Source: CBDCTM01 sp965222005
GTDB lineage: Bacteria; Bacteroidota; Bacteroidia; Chitinophagales; Saprospiraceae
Assembly: GCA_965222005.1 (NCBI GenBank)
Contig: OZ244935.1
Span: 4,216,001-4,280,000 of the forward strand
Reading direction: 5' to 3'
Length of the DNA: 64,000 bases
Both the position numbers and the translations under genes were made by a program. The stretch's first letter is position 1, and every line of letters begins with the position of its first letter. Below the pieces are notes generated by a model. That model was given only the letters and a program-made list of their open reading frames with translations. It was not told the origin of the DNA and ran no database searches. This document shows positions 9,373 through 19,141 of the stretch, one piece after another.

Positions 9373-12300
9373 CTAATACACCACCAATTTTTTGCTGACG
9401 CGCTGTTCGTCCAGCTGAATGACCGCCAAATAGGTTCCTGCTACAAGGGGCCGGTCGAACTGAATCTGCAATGGATCTGAAACAGGTTTTGGAAGCTGCT
9501 GCTGCCGTATTAATTTCCCAGACACATCATATATTTTTATCCCCAAACGCTTGTTGATAGCAGGAATATTGGCAATAACTAAATAGTTATGAAAAGGATT
9601 GGGGTAAAAGTACAACTGAGGGACAACCCTTCTGCTTTCCTTACCCGTCAGGCATTCCGTCTCTACCTGCCAGCTCTGTTGATAGCTGCCCGGCCCCGCA
9701 TCACAAATTGCCCGCAGCTGGATTTCATACTCCTGGCAAGCCTCAAGGCCACCTAGATAGCAGCTACCAAACGCCATTTGCAGTTCGGTCCAGGCTCTTG
9801 GAAATTGATGGGATGGAGCGTAGCGAAGGCTGTAAGCAACCGGTGGGGGAGAAGCTTGCCAATCAAAAACGAGGCTGGTGCTGCCAGCCTGCCATTGCAA
9901 TGCAAAATCGGCTGCACATCTTTCACTGGTGCTATCATCAGAAAGGTGAACACAATGATCCTCAATTTCTCCAAAATATCCCTGATCGCAAGAGCTGGCT
10001 GGTGATAATGCCTGCTTCATAGCGATTCGCAATAGGCTGGAACCTGAATGGGCATTGGCCGGGATGAAAATTTTGCCGCTGACAGCCAGCTCATCCGTTG
10101 CCTTTTGCGAATCAAAAACTCTTTCTTCCGGGTCCTCCAACAGACCATCCTGATTGAAGTCGAGCCAGGCTACGTAATAGGCTTCGGAGCTGGTATTGGC
10201 CCAATTGGGTACAATTTCAAATGGATAGCATTCATTTTTTTGCAAATGAAAAACCTTCTCAGTCTGCTTTAAATAGCCCTTATCGTTGCCACTTTCGTAC
10301 ATCTCACCAGCCAGGCTTATACGATTGATCCATTCAAATGTGCTGTTCGCTTTCGCCGCGCAGTATTGAAAATCAATGCAACTGCCACAACCCGAGGTGG
10401 TAAAATAACCGACCGCGCTGACTGCACTCTCCTCTCCCTGGCAGATTGACTGAACCGCATACTCGTAGTCCGTACAATCATTAAGCATACTGATTTCCAA
10501 AAAAGGAAAGGAAGTATCCAGATAGCTCCATTGCGAGTTAGCTACTGCTTTGTAGCGAAGTCTATACGCATCCGCTTGCAGATGCCTTTGCCAACTAAAC
10601 TGAACTGTATTGCCAAGTACAATTCTGTGGATGGCTTGCGGCGGCACACAGGCTGCCTCATCTACCATGTCGATGCAGTAGTCTTCTACCTCACCCAATA
10701 TCCCTGAAGTACCGCAGGGCGAATAGCTTGCATCGCGTGCCGAAACGCGCAGACGGGTGGAGCCAAGAGGAACATCAGGCGGCAAAAGGAGTGCTCCGGC
10801 AGCCTTACTGGTATCTGCCACCTGGGTAAAAACCAGTTCATTGGGATCGTCAAAATCGCTGTCCTGGTTGTAGTCGATCCAGACGGTAAATATTGGATAA
10901 ACAAAGCCGCCTTGGGTGTTGGTATGAATCTGTATTGGGTAGTTGAGCCCACGCACAAGTGTAGCACTGTGGCTGGTAAAATCGCTGTAGCCATTGTAAT
11001 CATTGGCAGAGCTATGATCGATCTCTGCCAACTGAAAGCGGCTTATCCAGCTGGAATTATTAGTGGTCGGGCCGCTCGCCTGACAATAATCCAGCTCGAG
11101 GCAATTACTGCAACCATAAGTAGCAAATTGGCCGATAGCACCAAAGTGTGCAGCGGTATCCCCCAGGCAGCTAACGCCCAGCTGGTACTCATATTCGCTG
11201 CATGTACTCAATCCCTCAACAAATATGTTGGTGGTTGTGGTGCTCTCTTGCTGCCAGCCGGTCATTCCAACAAGCCGATACCGAAAATGATAGCCGTTTG
11301 CCACGGCTACTTTTGGCCAGGAGACGTAGATCGCATCCTCTGTAATCAGTTGAAATTGGAGCGGAGATGCCGCCTCACAGCAGCCTTCAGTACGAATTAC
11401 AAAGCTTCTGGTCCAGGCATTGTTGAGTGTATCGCAGATGCTTTGCAGCTGAATTTCATACTCCTGACAGGCTGAAAGACCAAGAAGTTGGTAAGGATTG
11501 GCAATTTGTTTTCGCAGCTCCCAATTTGTTTGGCCCAGGGGCCGGAAGCGCAAATTGGTCGTGGTACCTGACAAGCCGATATCCCAACTAATGTCTATTT
11601 GATTCATCTCAATACCATGAAACTGAATATTGAAGGGGTCCAGGCAATCGGAATAATTGCAACTATCCAGCAAAGCCCTCATACTTTTGAAAATGTTCAA
11701 ACGGCGGTTTTCGGCTACCATATTCTGCAAGTCGGGAATGGCATCTGAACCATTGAGAATATACTGGCGGCAATTTTGGGCTGCCGACACAGGATCGCTC
11801 CTGGCTTGCCTCAATAGGGAAGGGCAAGGGGCAGAATACAGTAAAGCGATGCTTCCGGAAACGTACGGCGCAGCTAAGGAAGTACCACTCAAAAAGCCAT
11901 ACTGCTGCTGTTCGAGGGTGCTGAAAACCTCACGCCCCGGAGCGCCGATATCGATATGCGTTGTGCCAAAAGCGGCTGAAGAGGACTTGCTATCATGCTG
12001 GTCGGTGGCTGTCACGCTGATTAGAAACTCGCTGGGGCAGCTGGTCGGTAAGTCTCCTGCCTGATCGACATCGATATCCAGATTGGCGGTAGCGGCGACA
12101 TTGAGAATGCCTGCCTGGCCAAGCGAATCAAAGATGGCGCACCAGAGCGGCGCATCAGTAGGTTGGCCATAGTTGATCCCCCAACTGGCGTTGGTAACCA
12201 CTACAAGACTACCCTGCTGCCCGGCACTTGTATTATACAATTTGCGCATCTTATACGGATACGCATAGGCTTGCACCACCTCTGCGATGCTATTGCCGTG

Positions 12301-13083
12301 GATCACCGGCATTACTTTAAGCTGCCAGTTTACGCCTGCCATTCCAATACCGTTATTTCCTGCCGCGGCTGCTACCCCCATTACAGGCGTACCATGCCAG
12401 GCATCGGGGCCGATATTTTGAATATCATCAGATTGATCGATCACATTCCAGCCATTGAAGTCATCGGTGTAGCCGTTGCCATCGTCATCAAGGCCATTGT
12501 TGGGAATTTCATTGAAATTGTGCCAAAAGTTGGGTCGCAAATCCGGATGGAAGGGATCAAAGCCCGAATCGATGATGCATAGCACGATTGTATCGCCCTG
12601 CATGCTAAGCCCGCCAGTACCTATATCCCAGGCCAGGTCGGCATCGGTATCGGCATCGGGGAGGCCATTCATCTGCCCGATGTTGAGTAAAGGCCATTGC
12701 TGGCTGAAAAAAGGATCGTTCGGTACATTGCGGCCCATAAGAAAATAGTTGAATTGAGCCGCCTGCACGGCTGGCAATGCCTTGACCGCTCTTAGCAGCT
12801 CTACTTCGTGGATGTGGCCCGGATCGAAGCGGAGCGTATAGATGGAAAATTCAGGGCTCAGCGCAGCAATCTCTAAAGAATTTAAATGCTCTGTAAGTGA
12901 CTGAAAGTGAGCAAGTTGTGGTGTTTGATTAGAGTGAAAAAGTATCTCCCCCCATCGATGGGTCCGTGCCTGGCCCGCAGCGGCAAAGACATTGAGTAGC
13001 AGCAAGCATGTGAGGAGTACTGCTGCAGTTTTCCCAGAACTTTTTACATACATGGTCTGTTGTACCATTTTCAATTCCTGCAA
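9373..13083 (-). CDS. Large secreted S8 (subtilisin-type) protease with FN3 and GEVED domains and T9SS sorting tail
   Basis: This is a 1236-residue multidomain secreted protease. A signal segment (about residues 17-38) is followed by a propeptide. The S8 domain has the triad Asp172 (IIDSGFD), His230 (HGTPV) and Ser402 (GTSLAAP), with oxyanion Asn298-300 region VTNASWG. Downstream are several fibronectin-III-like modules and two GEVED modules, each ending in GEVEDYC or GEIEDHC. The end is a type A T9SS sorting domain beginning FYPNPFHNYL and ending KKLVVY. It should cross the outer membrane by T9SS and act outside the cell. Met6 and Met11 are alternative starts within 30 bp. Confidence 0.93.
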   Translation of the reverse strand: MQELKMVQQTMYVKSSGKTAAVLLTCLLLLNVFAAAGQARTHRWGEILFHSNQTPQLAHFQSLTEHLNSLEIAALSPEFSIYTLRFDPGHIHEVELLRAVKALPAVQAAQFNYFLMGRNVPNDPFFSQQWPLLNIGQMNGLPDADTDADLAWDIGTGGLSMQGDTIVLCIIDSGFDPFHPDLRPNFWHNFNEIPNNGLDDDGNGYTDDFNGWNVIDQSDDIQNIGPDAWHGTPVMGVAAAAGNNGIGMAGVNWQLKVMPVIHGNSIAEVVQAYAYPYKMRKLYNTSAGQQGSLVVVTNASWGINYGQPTDAPLWCAIFDSLGQAGILNVAATANLDIDVDQAGDLPTSCPSEFLISVTATDQHDSKSSSAAFGTTHIDIGAPGREVFSTLEQQQYGFLSGTSLAAPYVSGSIALLYSAPCPSLLRQARSDPVSAAQNCRQYILNGSDAIPDLQNMVAENRRLNIFKSMRALLDSCNYSDCLDPFNIQFHGIEMNQIDISWDIGLSGTTTNLRFRPLGQTNWELRKQIANPYQLLGLSACQEYEIQLQSICDTLNNAWTRSFVIRTEGCCEAASPLQFQLITEDAIYVSWPKVAVANGYHFRYRLVGMTGWQQESTTTTNIFVEGLSTCSEYEYQLGVSCLGDTAAHFGAIGQFATYGCSNCLELDYCQASGPTTNNSSWISRFQLAEIDHSSANDYNGYSDFTSHSATLVRGLNYPIQIHTNTQGGFVYPIFTVWIDYNQDSDFDDPNELVFTQVADTSKAAGALLLPPDVPLGSTRLRVSARDASYSPCGTSGILGEVEDYCIDMVDEAACVPPQAIHRIVLGNTVQFSWQRHLQADAYRLRYKAVANSQWSYLDTSFPFLEISMLNDCTDYEYAVQSICQGEESAVSAVGYFTTSGCGSCIDFQYCAAKANSTFEWINRISLAGEMYESGNDKGYLKQTEKVFHLQKNECYPFEIVPNWANTSSEAYYVAWLDFNQDGLLEDPEERVFDSQKATDELAVSGKIFIPANAHSGSSLLRIAMKQALSPASSCDQGYFGEIEDHCVHLSDDSTSERCAADFALQWQAGSTSLVFDWQASPPPVAYSLRYAPSHQFPRAWTELQMAFGSCYLGGLEACQEYEIQLRAICDAGPGSYQQSWQVETECLTGKESRRVVPQLYFYPNPFHNYLVIANIPAINKRLGIKIYDVSGKLIRQQQLPKPVSDPLQIQFDRPLVAGTYLAVIQLDEQRVSKKLVVY

Positions 13084-13184
13084 GTTACAAGCTAAGTTAC
13101 AAGCTTTGGAGGATCATTCGCAGCCTTGCAATTGACAAATTGCCAGATTGTTGCTATCAGCCAGGAGTTTTTGTCTCAATTTTT

Positions 13185-13192
13185 TAAATTTG
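13185..13192 (+). promoter_or_regulatory. TAnnTTTG promoter box upstream of prfB
   Basis: TAAATTTG matches the Bacteroidota -7 consensus TAnnTTTG. It ends only four bases before the prfB ATG, which would make the transcript nearly leaderless. I see no good -33 TTTG at the expected 19-21 bp, so this rests on one half-site. Confidence 0.3.
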
Positions 13193-13196
13193 CGCC

Positions 13197-14280
13197 ATGA
13201 CAATAGAACAATTGAAAAATCTTGAAGACCGACTGGGGTTGCTAAGGAGGTATCTTTGACGTTGATAAGCGGCTCATACAAATAGAAGAAAAAAAGCAAC
13301 TCACCCTCGATCCGAATTTCTGGGGAGATAATGAGCGGGCCAAAAGTGTCCTCAAATCGTTAAAAATTCACGAATCCTGGGTCGATCAGTATCAGCAGGT
13401 GAAGGCACAAATTGATGACCTGAGCGTGCTATTTGAATTTTTGAAAGAAGGGGAGGGTAGTGAAGAGGAAGTAGATCAAAAATACAACAGCTGCCTTGAG
13501 GCCATCGAACTGCTCGAGTTCAAATCCACGCTCAATCAGCCAGAAGATGAGATGAGCGCCATTGTGGAGATCAATGCCGGAGCTGGTGGAACGGAAAGCT
13601 GCGATTGGTCGCAGATGCTGTACCGCATGTATTTGATGTGGGGTGAAAAAAACGGGCACAAAGTGAGTGAGCTCAATCGGGTGGATGGCGATGTAGCTGG
13701 CATAAAATCCGTTTCCCTGGAAATTGATGGCGATTTTGTTTTTGGCTATCTGAAAGGAGAAAATGGTGTGCACCGCCTGGTTCGGATTAGTCCTTTCAAT
13801 GCACAAGGCAAGCGTCAAACTTCCTTTGCCTCTGTGTTTGTACACCCTATGGTAGATGATTCCATCGAAGTGGACGTCAAGCCTGCCGACATTGAGTGGG
13901 ATACCTTTCGGGCCAGCGGCGCGGGTGGCCAGCACGTCAACAAGACAGAATCGGCAGTTCGATTGCGGCATTTGCCTTCCGGCATTGTCGTTGAGTGCCA
14001 GGAAGAGCGCTCCCAGCATTTAAACCGCGAAAAGGCCATGAAGATGCTGCGCTCCCGCTTGTATGAGCAGGAGCTTGAACGGCAGCGGGCCGAAAAGAAT
14101 AAGATAGAGGCAGGCAAAAACAAGATCGAGTGGGGCTCGCAAATACGCAGCTACGTGCTTGATGACCGGCGGGTGAAGGATCATCGCACCAACCACCAAA
14201 CCAGCAATACAGATGCTGTGCTCGATGGAGAGCTCGATGGTTTCCTCAAGGCCTATTTGATGTGGAAGAAGGGCGATTGA
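13197..14280 (+). CDS. prfB: Peptide chain release factor 2, with programmed +1 frameshift
   Basis: Recognises UGA and UAA stop codons and releases the finished peptide. The gene is split: 13197-13256 encodes 20 residues ending LRRYL, then an in-frame TGA at 13257-13259. A +1 shift at CTT TGA C continues at 13258 as DVDKRL and on to the stop at 14280, giving about 360 residues. AGGAGG (13245-13250) sits just upstream of the shift site as in the classical RF2 autoregulation signal. The body has the RF2 SPF motif (RISPFNAQ) and the catalytic GAGGQHVNK. Low RF2 levels favour the shift, so the protein controls its own synthesis. Confidence 0.96.
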
Positions 14281-14294
14281 TCAGAATTCAGGAG

Positions 14295-14609
14295 CTAAGC
14301 CTTCTCTACCGAATCGCGAATCCATTGCTCATATGCCTCATTGGCCTCTACTTCGTACTTCACAATACATGGCACTTCATAGGGGTGAATTTCGATAACT
14401 TTACTTTTCACCTTTTCCCATAGTTCGCTGGTAGTTTTCACCAGGCTCACCCACTCCTTGTCGTGCCGGACAGCTGCATTCCACCAATAGGCACTTTCGA
14501 TGGGAAAAATATTGGCACAGGCCACCAGCTTTTGATCCAGTAGATAATTGGCCACTTTTTTGGCTGTTCGGTCGGTGGCGTGGGTAATATATATTGCGAT
14601 GAAGCCCAT
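14295..14609 (-). CDS. cutA: Divalent cation tolerance protein CutA
   Basis: This small trimeric cytoplasmic protein was originally linked to copper tolerance; its true function is not settled. The 104-residue form starting MGFIAIYITHATDRTAK matches family length. Family motifs include KLVACANIFPIESAYWW and the C-terminal HPYEVPCIVKYEV. The frame extends upstream to 14663, but the additional 18 residues do not resemble CutA, so the ATG at 14607-14609 is preferred. It converges with prfB and is divergent from the membrane-protein gene at 14696. Confidence 0.93.
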   Translation of the reverse strand: MGFIAIYITHATDRTAKKVANYLLDQKLVACANIFPIESAYWWNAAVRHDKEWVSLVKTTSELWEKVKSKVIEIHPYEVPCIVKYEVEANEAYEQWIRDSVEKA

Positions 14610-14695
14610 AATTTGACAAGTTGGTTTAGGCGAATATTTGAAGAAGTCGTTTAATCGCAGCAATTCTTACACAAATCAATATATTGCCATTCGAT

Positions 14696-15577
14696 ATGGC
14701 GAAAGTAGCTAATATATCAGACAAGGCAAATCGGCGCATCCTGTTGATAGTCCAGCTTGCAGCTATAGGTGTGTTGGCAGGGCGTGCCTGGCAGCATTTG
14801 TGGTGGGATGCACCATTTCGGAGCCTGCTGTGGGATGAGGGATGGATGCGGCCTATTGTGGAGAATTGGTTCCGCATACCCTGGCAATCGTACATCACCA
14901 GCGAGCAAACGGATGCCTTTATCGACGGGCTGGTTGGAGGCTTTGGCTGGTTTTATTTGCTTTGTGCGTTGGTAGCCGCATTTGCCCGCCAGCTGCCCCG
15001 CCCATTTTGGTATCTGTTGCCTGCCAGCTCCGCTGCGCTGCTATTTTTAGCCCTGCTATATTGCAAGGAGCGCTTTTTCAGTATTGGGCAATTTTTTGAA
15101 TACACTTTGCAGTTTCTTGCTCCTTACTTTTTATTTGTCATGCTTCGGCAGCGGGGCATACGGGTTCGTCTTGTCTGGTGTATGCGCCTGGCAATTGCCC
15201 TTACCTTCACTTGTCATGGCCTGTATGCTGTGGGCTACTACCCGCGCCCGGGTTCATTTGTGGATATGACATTGAGCATTCTGCCTATTAGTGAGGAAGG
15301 TGCCCATTTATTTTTGTGGTGGGCGGGTATCCTGGATTTTGTAATGAGTGGATTTATTATACTGGCTCCTGCAAAGTGGATAAAGTCGTTTTTGATTTAT
15401 GCAGTTCTTTGGGGTTTCGCTACTACCGTGGCCAGAATATGGGCTCATTTTTATTGGGAATTTGCTACTGAAAGCCTTTTGCAATGGACTTTTGAAGCCG
15501 TATATAGGCTCCCACACTTCCTGATACCGCTGGCTGTTTTATATTATGTGGCAGCCCTGGATAAAGATCCAAGCTAA
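14696..15577 (+). CDS. Hypothetical integral membrane protein
   Basis: About 293 residues, with roughly seven or eight hydrophobic segments and few charged stretches, indicating an inner-membrane protein. I do not recognise the family and see no catalytic motif. The TTG at 14684 is an alternative start four codons upstream; ATG at 14696 was chosen as more usual. Aromatic and Trp-rich segments occur between the helices. It is divergent from cutA and followed by the lamin-tail gene 83 bp downstream. Confidence 0.7.
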   Translation: MAKVANISDKANRRILLIVQLAAIGVLAGRAWQHLWWDAPFRSLLWDEGWMRPIVENWFRIPWQSYITSEQTDAFIDGLVGGFGWFYLLCALVAAFARQLPRPFWYLLPASSAALLFLALLYCKERFFSIGQFFEYTLQFLAPYFLFVMLRQRGIRVRLVWCMRLAIALTFTCHGLYAVGYYPRPGSFVDMTLSILPISEEGAHLFLWWAGILDFVMSGFIILAPAKWIKSFLIYAVLWGFATTVARIWAHFYWEFATESLLQWTFEAVYRLPHFLIPLAVLYYVAALDKDPS

Positions 15578-15620
15578 GTCGCAAAAGGAAGTCCGGCTCC
15601 CGATTTTCAAGCAAAAAGAG

Positions 15621-15628
15621 TAAATTTG
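15621..15628 (+). promoter_or_regulatory. TAnnTTTG promoter box upstream of the lamin-tail protein gene
   Basis: TAAATTTG matches the Bacteroidota -7 consensus and lies 32 bp before the ATG at 15661. A -33 TTTG is not clear, so confidence is low. Confidence 0.35.
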
Positions 15629-15660
15629 CTTTACATCCTGTTTCAACTAAATCATTTAGA

Positions 15661-16407
15661 ATGAAAAGAACTAGCCCAATTTATAGATTGCTGATAATAG
15701 CTATGCTGTTTACCCACCAGCTTTCGGCCCAAAATGATCTGACCATCAATGAATTTTTGGCAGATAATGTTGACGACACACCCGACCCTGAAGGGGAGTT
15801 TGATGATTGGATCGAGATGTACAATAAATCATCCGAGCCTTTGGATCTGACTAATTTTTTCCTGACGGATGACATTGAAGACCTGGAAAAATGGCCCTTT
15901 CCGGCAGGTACTATGATTGAGGGTAATGGCTATCTTATCGTTTGGGCCGATGGTCAGACATTTCAAATGGAGGGCCTTCACGCTAATTTTAGCCTGGACA
16001 AAGCGGGTGAATCGCTTTTGCTGGTTGATTTTCTATTTCGTGTAGTGGAACGGATTGATTTTGGACCGCAGCAGACAGATATGAGCTATTCCCGTATTCC
16101 CAACGGTACTGGTGATTTTGTAATTAAGGAGCCAACCTTTGAGGCCAATAATGAAGGGCCCAGTAACACAAAGGAGATTAAGAAGGGTATGCGGTTTTCT
16201 GTTCAACCCAATCCTGCCGCGGCACGATTGTTTCTCCAATCCGATCAGCTCGTACCGAAGGAGGCGGTTTCTGTTTACAATTTGTTGGGCTGCCCAATTT
16301 ATCAGGAGAGCTGGGCTGATTCCCGGGAGATTGATATCAGCCAATGGCCCGCAGGTATGTACATAGTGAGGGTAGGGGAACAGGTCGAACTATTTCAAAA
16401 GCTCTAG
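15661..16407 (+). CDS. Secreted lamin-tail-domain protein with T9SS sorting tail
   Basis: The 248-residue protein has a signal peptide ending at LSAQ (residue 24). A lamin tail domain (about 25-145) follows, with LTINEFLADN, DDWIEMYNKSSEPLDLTNFFLTDD and NGYLIVWADG. A short linker leads to a type A T9SS sorting domain with SVQPNPAAARLFL and WPAGMYIVRVG. In Bacteroidota this pairing usually marks cell-surface or released proteins, often with extra catalytic modules, but none is present here. Its role is unknown. It converges with the methyltransferase gene at 16413. Confidence 0.85.
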   Translation: MKRTSPIYRLLIIAMLFTHQLSAQNDLTINEFLADNVDDTPDPEGEFDDWIEMYNKSSEPLDLTNFFLTDDIEDLEKWPFPAGTMIEGNGYLIVWADGQTFQMEGLHANFSLDKAGESLLLVDFLFRVVERIDFGPQQTDMSYSRIPNGTGDFVIKEPTFEANNEGPSNTKEIKKGMRFSVQPNPAAARLFLQSDQLVPKEAVSVYNLLGCPIYQESWADSREIDISQWPAGMYIVRVGEQVELFQKL

Positions 16408-16412
16408 AAGGC

Positions 16413-18026
16413 CTATCGCCCTTTGAGCAGATTGATACTGACCGTAGCCAGCTCAGAGTGGGGGAATTTACTAAAGTACTGCTCATCGGGGTACAAGCCG
16501 GCTTCAGCAGCTATCTGATTGAAAATATCTATTTCCAGAATGTATTGATCCGAAAAGCCGTGGGTAGCATCGTAAGCAGTTGCAGCTGTTTTGCCCAGAT
16601 TTTGGGCTGCCAATTGAGGGGGCAGGGTGTGTAATTCGATCACCAGCAGTCCGAATTTTTGCACATAAGGTGCCCATCTGCTGAGATGAATCCGCAAATT
16701 TTCTTCCACCAGATTGTTGGACAACCGCCTGCCTCGAAAGGCATAGGCGCCGCTTGACGTGCTTTGCCTTTCGGTAGTCTGGTCGGGCTCTTCCCAAATT
16801 CTATTGTGATCCAAAAAGGTGCGTACATTAAGCAGATCGTGCAATTCGATGCCGTAATCTTCCTTTAAATCTCTGGCCAGCAAATCGGGCCGACCAATGT
16901 CACCCCAGATCACCTTTGCCCATATGTCAGCTTTGATAAGGTTGGCTTTGCTCACCCGCAAGGCGGCCTCATTGAAGTCGGCGCCTACCAAAAACAAGGG
17001 ATGCTCCTCCAGCATTTCTCCCCGAAGTGTTCGCTGTTCGATCACTTCAAAAATGTGCTGCAAAAATGCGCCATTGCCACAGCCCATATCCACCACACCT
17101 TTTGGCTGTTCATGAATAGGTTTATTAAATAAAGACAGAATTACTTCATCAATTTTTTTGAAGTAGGAAGAATGTGCCCCGCCGCTGCCCCACACATTCA
17201 TTTCGCGGTCCACATGCTTTTCCGGCGCTCCTTTCGGTATTTCCCACAGCGCATTGGGGTTGCCAAATATCAGCTCGTCCAGATGCCGAAAAGTGGGGAT
17301 GTAGGATACGGTAACCCCATAAGCACTGGCTCTTTTGGCATAAAAGAGCCCCTTTTCAGTAAATCGGTAGGTATTGTTTTTCTTTTCATACCAGCCCAGG
17401 AAGGCGAAAAAATCGAGAAGTTTATTGAAGCTTTCGGCATCTTCATGAAATTCTTCTGCCTTGAAGGAAGCTTCCATAAAGTATTTGTGAAACATGCCTC
17501 CCATACCCAGTGCCACCACAGAGGGGCCGATGAGTATGCCTTCTATATGCTTGAGTATTTGTAGCTGAATGATACGCTGGCGGGCACTATCAGCAAGCTC
17601 CAGATCGTATTGGCGAATGAATTTTTTGAAAATGGATTCCAACATCCGGAAGGGCTCCTTTTCAAATTTGCGGGGATGAAATTTGCCGGAAAATTTTAGT
17701 AATTCTACTACATCCCTGTACAAATAGCAGTGCCCAAAAGCGATGCTACTATTTTCATTGGTAGCGTACTGTACCGAATCATTTTCATTGTCCGGCTTGC
17801 AGTCCAGCCAGCCTTGCGAGCAAAGGATGCGCAGTGCTACATTGAGGTAGCCTTCATTGGCCCGGAAGTGCTCGGTCAGCTCGGCAAGATTTACCGATTG
17901 CTGCTTTTCCAAATATTCCAGCACACCCTTCTCATGCAGGGCAAAGGCTGTGGGTGCGGTAACAATTCCGTCCAAATGGCGAAATAAATCGGAGCGAAGT
18001 TCCCTTTTCTGATCTTTTGTGAGCAT
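16413..18026 (-). CDS. Class I SAM-dependent methyltransferase with N-terminal helical/winged-helix region
   Basis: The 537-residue protein has a helical N-terminal half resembling dimerisation winged-helix regions of small-molecule methyltransferases. The SAM-binding motif I VVDMGCGNGAFLQ lies near residue 300, then VGADFNEAAL, WGDIGRPD and DLLNVRTFLDHNRIW. This layout resembles methyltransferase modules from natural-product enzymes, but the substrate cannot be deduced. No polyketide or peptide synthetase genes are nearby. It is followed upstream by the meta-cleavage operon on the same strand after a 67-bp gap, so functional linkage is uncertain. Confidence 0.75.
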   Translation of the reverse strand: MLTKDQKRELRSDLFRHLDGIVTAPTAFALHEKGVLEYLEKQQSVNLAELTEHFRANEGYLNVALRILCSQGWLDCKPDNENDSVQYATNENSSIAFGHCYLYRDVVELLKFSGKFHPRKFEKEPFRMLESIFKKFIRQYDLELADSARQRIIQLQILKHIEGILIGPSVVALGMGGMFHKYFMEASFKAEEFHEDAESFNKLLDFFAFLGWYEKKNNTYRFTEKGLFYAKRASAYGVTVSYIPTFRHLDELIFGNPNALWEIPKGAPEKHVDREMNVWGSGGAHSSYFKKIDEVILSLFNKPIHEQPKGVVDMGCGNGAFLQHIFEVIEQRTLRGEMLEEHPLFLVGADFNEAALRVSKANLIKADIWAKVIWGDIGRPDLLARDLKEDYGIELHDLLNVRTFLDHNRIWEEPDQTTERQSTSSGAYAFRGRRLSNNLVEENLRIHLSRWAPYVQKFGLLVIELHTLPPQLAAQNLGKTAATAYDATHGFSDQYILEIDIFNQIAAEAGLYPDEQYFSKFPHSELATVSINLLKGR

Positions 18027-18093
18027 ATGAGTTCAAACTTATGAACTAATATTGATTTTTTATTAATTTGATATACGCTATTTTTGCTTGCCG

Positions 18094-19107
18094 TTAATTA
18101 TCCTTTTTCTTCTCTGCTAAATCAAGCGCTACATCGATGATCATATCCTCCTGTCCTCCCACCATGCGGCGTTTGCCAAGCTCTTCCAAAATTTGGCGGG
18201 TATCGAGTCCGTACCGTTTGGCGGCGCGCTCCGAGTGAAGTAAAAAACTTGAATACACACCTGCATAGCCCAGCGATAGCGTCTCCCGGTCAACTCGTAC
18301 CGGACGCTCTTGGAGCGGGCGTATCAAGTCATCAGCTGCATCCATCAATTGATACAGCTCAGCATTGTGTGGTACCTTCATTTTGTTGAGCACTGCTACC
18401 AATACTTCAAGCGGTGCGTTGCCGGCGCCGGCTCCCATACCAGCCAGTGATGCGTCGAGGCGGGTAGCACCGTGCTGCATAGCTACTATTGTGTTGGCAA
18501 CACCTAGCGACAAGTTGTGATGGCAATGAATGCCGATTTCCGTTTTTGCATTTAACACATCTTTGAAGGCCTTGATTCTGTCAGCGGTGTCATCCATGAG
18601 CAAGGCACCGGCTGAATCGGTGACGTACACACAATCAGCACCATAGCTTTCCATCAGCTTGGCCTGTTGAGCCAATTGAGCGGGCTTGTTCATGTGTGCC
18701 ATCATTAGAAAGCCGCCTACGTCCATGCCCATATTTTTGGCTGCCTCAATATGCTGAGCAGAAATATCAGCCTCGGTACAATGGGTAGCAATTCTTACGG
18801 ATTGCACACCAAGCTCATTGGCTTTTTTCAAATCATCAATAGTACCAATACCCGGAAGCAGAAGGGTTGTAAGACGGGCATGTGAAAGCTGCTCTGCCAG
18901 ACCAGCCAGCCAATCCCAGTCAGTGTGGGCACCAAAGCCATAATTGAAACTTCCGCCAACCAATCCATCCCCGTGCGCTATTTCAATGGCATCTACTTTG
19001 GCCCGATCCAATGCCAATGCGATTTCCGTGATTTGTGCTTTGCTGTATTGATGCCGGATGGCATGCATACCATCACGAAGGGTCACGTCCTGAATATAAA
19101 TTTTCAT
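18094..19107 (-). CDS. mhpE: 4-hydroxy-2-oxovalerate aldolase
   Basis: Cleaves 4-hydroxy-2-oxopentanoate to pyruvate and acetaldehyde, the last carbon-splitting step of catechol meta-cleavage; also called DmpG. The 337-residue protein has the metal and catalytic motif [15 protein letters not shown] at its start, YVTDSAGA, the metal-binding [11 protein letters not shown], and the C-terminal [18 protein letters not shown]. In known systems it forms a channelling complex with the acylating acetaldehyde dehydrogenase, whose gene lies 34 bp upstream here. It is the third gene of the operon. Confidence 0.95.
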   Translation of the reverse strand: MKIYIQDVTLRDGMHAIRHQYSKAQITEIALALDRAKVDAIEIAHGDGLVGGSFNYGFGAHTDWDWLAGLAEQLSHARLTTLLLPGIGTIDDLKKANELGVQSVRIATHCTEADISAQHIEAAKNMGMDVGGFLMMAHMNKPAQLAQQAKLMESYGADCVYVTDSAGALLMDDTADRIKAFKDVLNAKTEIGIHCHHNLSLGVANTIVAMQHGATRLDASLAGMGAGAGNAPLEVLVAVLNKMKVPHNAELYQLMDAADDLIRPLQERPVRVDRETLSLGYAGVYSSFLLHSERAAKRYGLDTRQILEELGKRRMVGGQEDMIIDVALDLAEKKKDN

Positions 19108-19141
19108 TTTGAATGAATTTTGAAATTATGTTGGCAAAAGA

